A stretch of 64,000 bases of DNA, taken from positions 59,690,027 through 59,754,026 of the forward strand of contig JAKSZU010000008.1 in the NCBI GenBank assembly GCA_026018925.1, written 5' to 3'. The first letter of the stretch is position 1, and every line of letters begins with the position of its first letter. Of this stretch, positions 59,358 through 64,000 are shown one piece after another. Origin of the DNA: Tupaia tana. Taxonomy: Eukaryota > Chordata > Mammalia > Scandentia > Tupaiidae. Both the position numbers and the translations under genes were made by a program. Below the pieces are notes generated by a model. That model was not told the DNA's origin. It ran no database searches and was given only the letters and a program-made list of their open reading frames with translations.

Positions 59358-61314
59358 AAAGGCTGTGTTTTTATCTCACCTTCAGTGTGACCCTCGTACA
59401 CACTCTAGGGAAAGTCCTACTCCCTCTCTCTGGGGGATAGTAGAAAACAGTAGACCTGGTTAGGTAAGTACCAAGTTTTCCTCTAGAAATGCAGAAGGAA
59501 CCTAAGTTTTCACGAACTCTTTTCCATATTCCTTTGATACTTGAGCTGACTTTTAGCTTGAATCCAAGACAGTATGCTAGAAGGAGGAACACAGTTTTGT
59601 GCGGTGTGGTTCTGAGTGACAAGTGAAGACTTCCTTCTTTCTGCAGCCCGCATACATGAAGTGGTAGGGGGGAAGGACTGGATCAGATTGAGTACTTCAG
59701 TTAACTGAATGGAATCTACTAATTGCTTTAATTTTTTACATTGGCTGCTAAGATTATCTTGTTTATAGTTTTACAAGTCAAGAGTAAGATAATTTAAGTG
59801 TATAAAAGCAGGGATTGGGGTACTGAAAGAATGACTTGCTGCACAATAGCAGGAAAATAATATCTGAACCAGGAAAAGACTATTAACACATTAAAAAAAA
59901 ACATATTTTGCATCATGGAGTGTACACTCTACTGGTTCTTGGTTGTAATGGCCCAATAGCTAAACAAAATTTAAAAAGACAACAACGAAAACAAACCAAA
60001 AGCAAGCTGAGAAAACATTAATTCACACTTAAGGAACCCACTAGTTGAAAACAGGAAAATGTTTATTTCTAGCTGTATTCGAGTTATATGCAGTTGTGTG
60101 TTTCTGAGAGTTTAGACAACCATGTATTTTAAGAGAAATGTGAATTAGCTGTTCTCGAAGGTGCAGAATCTCCTGTACTTGTTGCCAGTGCACTAAATAT
60201 TGCCAATATTGATAAAGTCAGTATTTTAGAATTGTCTCTCTTGAGGACAGGGATGTATATATTTTTTGTTCAATTGAGAGACTGATTGGGGTTGAGTAGC
60301 TGCTGATGGGAAACTTTTTAGATATTCATTAAGTAGATGCTATTAGATCAACATTGAAGTAAGAACTTTATGACTTACCATCTTTAATAGGTTTAGTAAA
60401 TGCATCTTACTTTTAGAGTTTAGAGGAGGACATGAAATTCTATGTAATAGGAAAAGAAGTTAACGAAGCCTGATTTGTTTCCCACATATGATGCCACATA
60501 GGTCTTATATCAGGAAAGCGCCCATACCTGTCTCCTGAAGGCTGACGCAGGGTTTATGACGCAAACACCAGAGTACTGTGAGTTGCCAAGGAGAGTTCAT
60601 TTATGTGAGCTCTCCATTTTTTGGCTTACCCTATAACTTCTGCCTGTAAAGGTGCTTACTTTTATTCTATTGTAGGCTTTGTTGCCAAAGGCAGGATATT
60701 TTCTTTTTAAGACAGCCTTTAGATGTGTCCTCCAGGTTGTGTCAGCCAGAGCAGTGTGGATAAGCTAGCCTTGTTATCACTGGCACCCTCCCTTCTCTCT
60801 GATTCTCCAGAGAGTAAGTGTTCGTCTTAAAAATATAGCTATATCGAGTACCTCTGTGTCTTTAGACACTCTTTTAATGTGCTAGTATAAAGTAAAAGTC
60901 TTTTTGAAGTTATGTTTTATGGGGAAGTGCTTTCTGGGGCCTCTCAAGAATGTTCGCAGGTACTGAATCCAGGTACCTTTATGAAGGTTTAATGACAACA
61001 TAGAACACTTGTTATAAAGTGCCCTGTTGATGTGTGTCCCAGGGCGTGTTACAATTAGAGCCGACTGAACATGTTGATTTTGCTGTTTGTACCTCCACTC
61101 ACACAGCCCCCTTCATCTCGTTAAGGTTTTGCAATCAAGATCTGTTGGAGGTATTTTTTTTTTTTTAATTTCATCCCTCAAAGATGAAAGAGATCTGCCA
61201 GAATGGAAATTTGGAAAATTACACATACACCTGTGAAATTAGGCAGATTGTTATAAAGTTTGTACTCCAACCAATATGCGGGATCTACAACAATGCTTTG
61301 TTTTGTTTGAGGAC
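59358..61314. other. Unique non-coding DNA
   Basis: No repeat recognised in about 1.9 kb. 60050-61140 is complex in composition and could hold conserved elements. No gene. Confidence 0.4.
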
Positions 61315-61990
61315 TTTTTTTTTTTTTTTTTTTTTTTTTTGGCTGTGCAAAGAATGTGTGTGCAGGACTGTACAGGCTTAGAGAGAATATTCATCATTAT
61401 TTACTTTGTCAAACCCAAACAGAAGGCCAAACTGGCAGTGTTCCAGGAACAGGAGGCCACACCTATTCGTGAAAAATGGAAGAGATTTCTGCAGTTGCCC
61501 TCATCTTGACTATTTGGTTCAATGTGGTGGTGCCAGGACATGCAGTTTGCAGAGTTGTATATGTGGGCTCACAATGAAGGCTGGTCAACTGCTGCTCTGT
61601 AAATCCCACAGAGCATACCGAGTATATGCACCAGGCTGGCTATAGTAAGGGGTTTGTGTGAGGGATGATGAGCAGTGGAATGAGTGTGTGATCTGGCTGG
61701 GACCTGTTCCCTCGCACTGATCTTCATTTACTGATTGACAGCCCATGTGAGGCAAGAGGTCTGACTCTACTCTTTCACATGTCTCATGAAATACTCTGGG
61801 AAGCTCTTGGTCTTCAAGAAACTCAAACAATATACCATAATATTTTAAAAGTTGAGATGCTGTCCTTGACTGTGTTTTCATATCCTAACCAGATAGTGGG
61901 AGGTTCTTTAGTGAAACAAAATCCTGGTCATTTGTTTGCATCATCCAGGAGTCCTGATAGGTATGGAAAAATAATATTTAACATTGGCTG
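61315..61990. other. Unexplained block behind a poly-T run
   Basis: A run of about 26 T (61315-61340) is followed by sequence of unusually even base content. On plus it has an open stretch with KAKLAVFQEQEATP and ending near 61509. On minus it has a 98-codon ORF at 61585-61881. Neither matches a family I know. A poly-T start would fit a reversed retrocopy, but I see no polyadenylation signal next to it. Confidence 0.35.
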
Positions 61991-62394
61991 AAGTGGCTAC
62001 AGTCTTATTCCATGCCGTCTTAGAATTTTCTGAAAGACTTTATTGAACACTTGCTGGACCCTCTGTCAGTCTTTGGGAGAATGACTAACAGCACTATAGA
62101 TGTAACCTAACCTGCCACTTACCAAGAGTGACTACGTCGAGTTGCCCAGGTGTAAAGCAGTATGATTACAGATCATCAGCTGCAGTACGTAAGGTGTCTC
62201 TATCTGTAACTGCAGTATGACACTGCACAAACTACAACTTCATGTTTCATTTCTATTAATGATGATAATAAATGTAATTTATACTGTTACAAAGTAGCTT
62301 CTTTATAGCATATGTATTCTTATTTATTTATTTTTTACCTTCAATCACTGTGTATCTTTATAGCCTACCAATTGAATTTTCCCATCATGAGTTC
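61991..62394. other. Unique AT-rich non-coding DNA
   Basis: 'gactttattgaacacttgct' at 62035 may be an old MIR/L2-age fragment. Nothing else seen. Confidence 0.45.
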
Positions 62395-62535
62395 ACTGAC
62401 TTGAGCATGCATCAGAATCACTGGCAGATTTTTGTTAAAACCCAGAATGATGACTCCACCCTCAAGAGTTTCTGAAATCAGTAGATCTGGGGTAGTAGGG
62501 TCTGATAATTAATTTGCATTTTTAACAAGTTTGAA
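62395..62535 (+). mobile_element. MER5A-like hAT DNA transposon relic
   Basis: 'gacttgagcatgcatcagaa', 'tcactggcagatttttgtta', 'agagtttctgaaatcagtag', 'tctggggtagtagggtctga' and 'taatttgcatttttaacaag' follow MER5A in order. The right third is missing. Confidence 0.85.
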
Positions 62536-62723
62536 CATGAAGAAAATGTGTCGGCCCCAAATTATATCTCCTTGATTCAGTTTTCAACTTTATTACAATT
62601 AAATTCAACAGAGAAATGTGAATATTAAGTGCCATGGAGAAATGCAAGGTACCATCGTGACTGCTTCTGGTTGCAAATGTGGGTGAGAGAGAATTATAAC
62701 AAGGAAGTAAGAAAAGTGCACAA

Positions 62724-62959
62724 GGACCAACCTGTGGCATGGTGGTTAGGGTGGCTGGATCCCACATGGCCAACTACACAGTTCAAGTCCTAGATCCGGT
62801 GGCTTGAAAGACATGCCAGGAATGTGTGTATGCATGTTCAAAATCTCAAATGGAGGAAAAATAGAGAAAAGATTATGGCGTGACCATTTCTAATAGGCAC
62901 TGCTTTCTCTCTTTCTCTCTCTGGCGAGCACACACACCCTCTGGAAGATTAGAAAAAAA
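62724..62959 (+). mobile_element. tRNA-derived SINE, long type, with target-site duplication
   Basis: Head (ggaccaacctgtggcatgg), body with several small changes and a short mixed tail. Duplication gaaaagtgcacaa at 62711-62723 and gaaaaatgcacaa at 62960-62972 (one mismatch). Confidence 0.9.
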
Positions 62960-63099
62960 GAAAAATGCACAAATAAGTAGAATTTAGGGTATTGTAAGAG
63001 AAGCCTTTTCTGCCCCTCCCCTGTGTTAAAATGAGGTTTTAAAAGCGTTCTTAAAAAAAATTGATCTCAGGTTCATACCTTGTGTCCATAAAGTTTGTT

Positions 63100-63240
63100 T
63101 CTCAGCTGGATTACCCTCTCTCTTTGGGCTGAGCCATATCCTCGTGTTCACTTTTGTCGTCTCAGTGCCCAACACTGTGCCTACCAGGTTCAGTAGCCTT
63201 AATAAATACCAGTGAAGTGAATAAAGGATGAACAAATCAT
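63100..63240 (+). mobile_element. L2 3' end fragment
   Basis: 'tctcagtgcccaacactgtg' and 'gccttaataaataccagtga' resemble the L2 terminus. Weak but ordered. Confidence 0.5.
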
Positions 63241-63429
63241 TAAATAAATACATGAAATATCATAAAGAGAACAAAACAATATAAAGTACCTGTCATCTTT
63301 TGTACTTATTACCAGTTAGGAGCTTTTTATTATTGACATATATTGTAATAATCACATAAAATATATGTAATAAATACACTGCACATGTTTTATGATAAGA
63401 TTACCATTTTCAGTAAACTGAGAAGAGCT

Positions 63430-63580
63430 TTATGGGGCTCTGGGCTGAGGCCTGATTACCAAATATTTGAATTTCAATGCCATCTCTGTCACTAACTTCC
63501 TGGGTCAGTGAACAAGGCATTTACTAATGAACTGAATTTTCTCAATGCCTGACTTACCTCCTTGAGAGGAAAGTAGTCAT
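63430..63580 (+). mobile_element. MIR relic
   Basis: 'gcctgattaccaaatatttg', 'catctctgtcactaacttcc', 'tgggtcagtgaacaaggcat' and 'gaattttctcaatgcctgac' follow the MIR core order with many changes. Confidence 0.6.
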
Positions 63581-64000
63581 TAGAGATTCTAGTTCAAATT
63601 TGTCTGTATTTCTTCTCTGATTTTATTTTTCCTTGTGTTATCAATGTTTAATCTACTATGGAAGATTAAGTGCTTCTTGCAAGGTTGGCAGAGGTTCGAA
63701 GCAAAATTGTATTTTCTTGTTAGCGTCATTTGGTTAATTCAAAGGTTTCCAAAGCAGAACATTTCAGGTGGAAAAACATTTAAATAATTTAAATTATTCA
63801 TATGCAATACATTTATATACAAAACTGTTAATACTGCTATTATAAAAATAGCCAAAGACTTTGTAGCAAAAAAAAAAAAAAAATTACTCTATTTTATAAG
63901 ATTAAAGAGTACATTTTTTCCCCCTAAAGAAACAATTTGAATAAGACCTGACCCCTTCCTGTTCATTTTACAATAGTGTCTGGTCAAATTGAACCCTCTA
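63581..64000. other. Unique AT-rich non-coding DNA
   Basis: Contains an A-run of about 16 at 63869-63884. Nothing else recognised up to the end of the window. Confidence 0.5.

Overview
This is nuclear DNA from a placental mammal. It is AT-rich, has no intact protein-coding gene that I can recognise, and is full of interspersed repeats of several ages. The best guess at the organism is a tree shrew (Tupaia or a relative). Two things point there. First, the dominant repeat is a tRNA-derived SINE of about 270-285 bp, with near-identical young copies and clean target-site duplications. Second, there are older composite SINEs in which a tRNA-like head is followed by a 7SL/Alu-like segment, notably at 53.45-53.68, 54.75-54.98 and 56.13-56.32 kb. 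7SL-derived SINEs are known only from primates, rodents and tree shrews, and tRNA-plus-7SL composites (Tu SINEs) were described from tree shrews. I ran no database search, so the species call is an inference (about 0.65).

Layout. 0-13 kb: AT-rich unique DNA with ten SINEs, a MIR and a MER5-like hAT relic. 13.1-17.4 kb: a SINE-free stretch with an L2 remnant and a possible conserved non-coding block. 17.4-18.6 kb: an L2 3' end with a SINE inserted into it and another SINE just upstream. 18.6-22.2 kb: a MER5-like relic, two degraded SINEs and a MIR. 22.27-23.16 kb: a processed pseudogene of ribosomal protein L21, split by a young SINE. 23.2-33.9 kb: mostly unique sequence with scattered SINEs, including a SINE nested in a SINE at 30.9-31.4 kb. 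33.9-35.3 kb: a long L2 relic that includes decayed reverse-transcriptase sequence. 35.3-47.6 kb: SINEs, three mariner-type MITEs, MIRs, a short interstitial telomeric array (43.26 kb), large simple repeats and a palindromic DNA-transposon relic. 47.65-53.45 kb: no lineage SINEs, only old MIR/L2. 53.45-56.71 kb: a SINE cluster. 56.7-64 kb: a few SINEs, a MER5A, an L2 3' end, a MIR and one unexplained block behind a poly-T run (61.3-62.0 kb).

Nearly all longer ORFs are artefacts: they run through SINE bodies (low-complexity Ser/Leu/Arg-rich peptides), through microsatellites, or through the RPL21 pseudogene. The window is best read as intergenic DNA or part of a large intron. I see no operon, RNA gene, CRISPR array or other discrete system. 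The informative content is retrotransposition history: nesting, target-site duplications, tail-seeded microsatellites and possible conserved non-coding islands.
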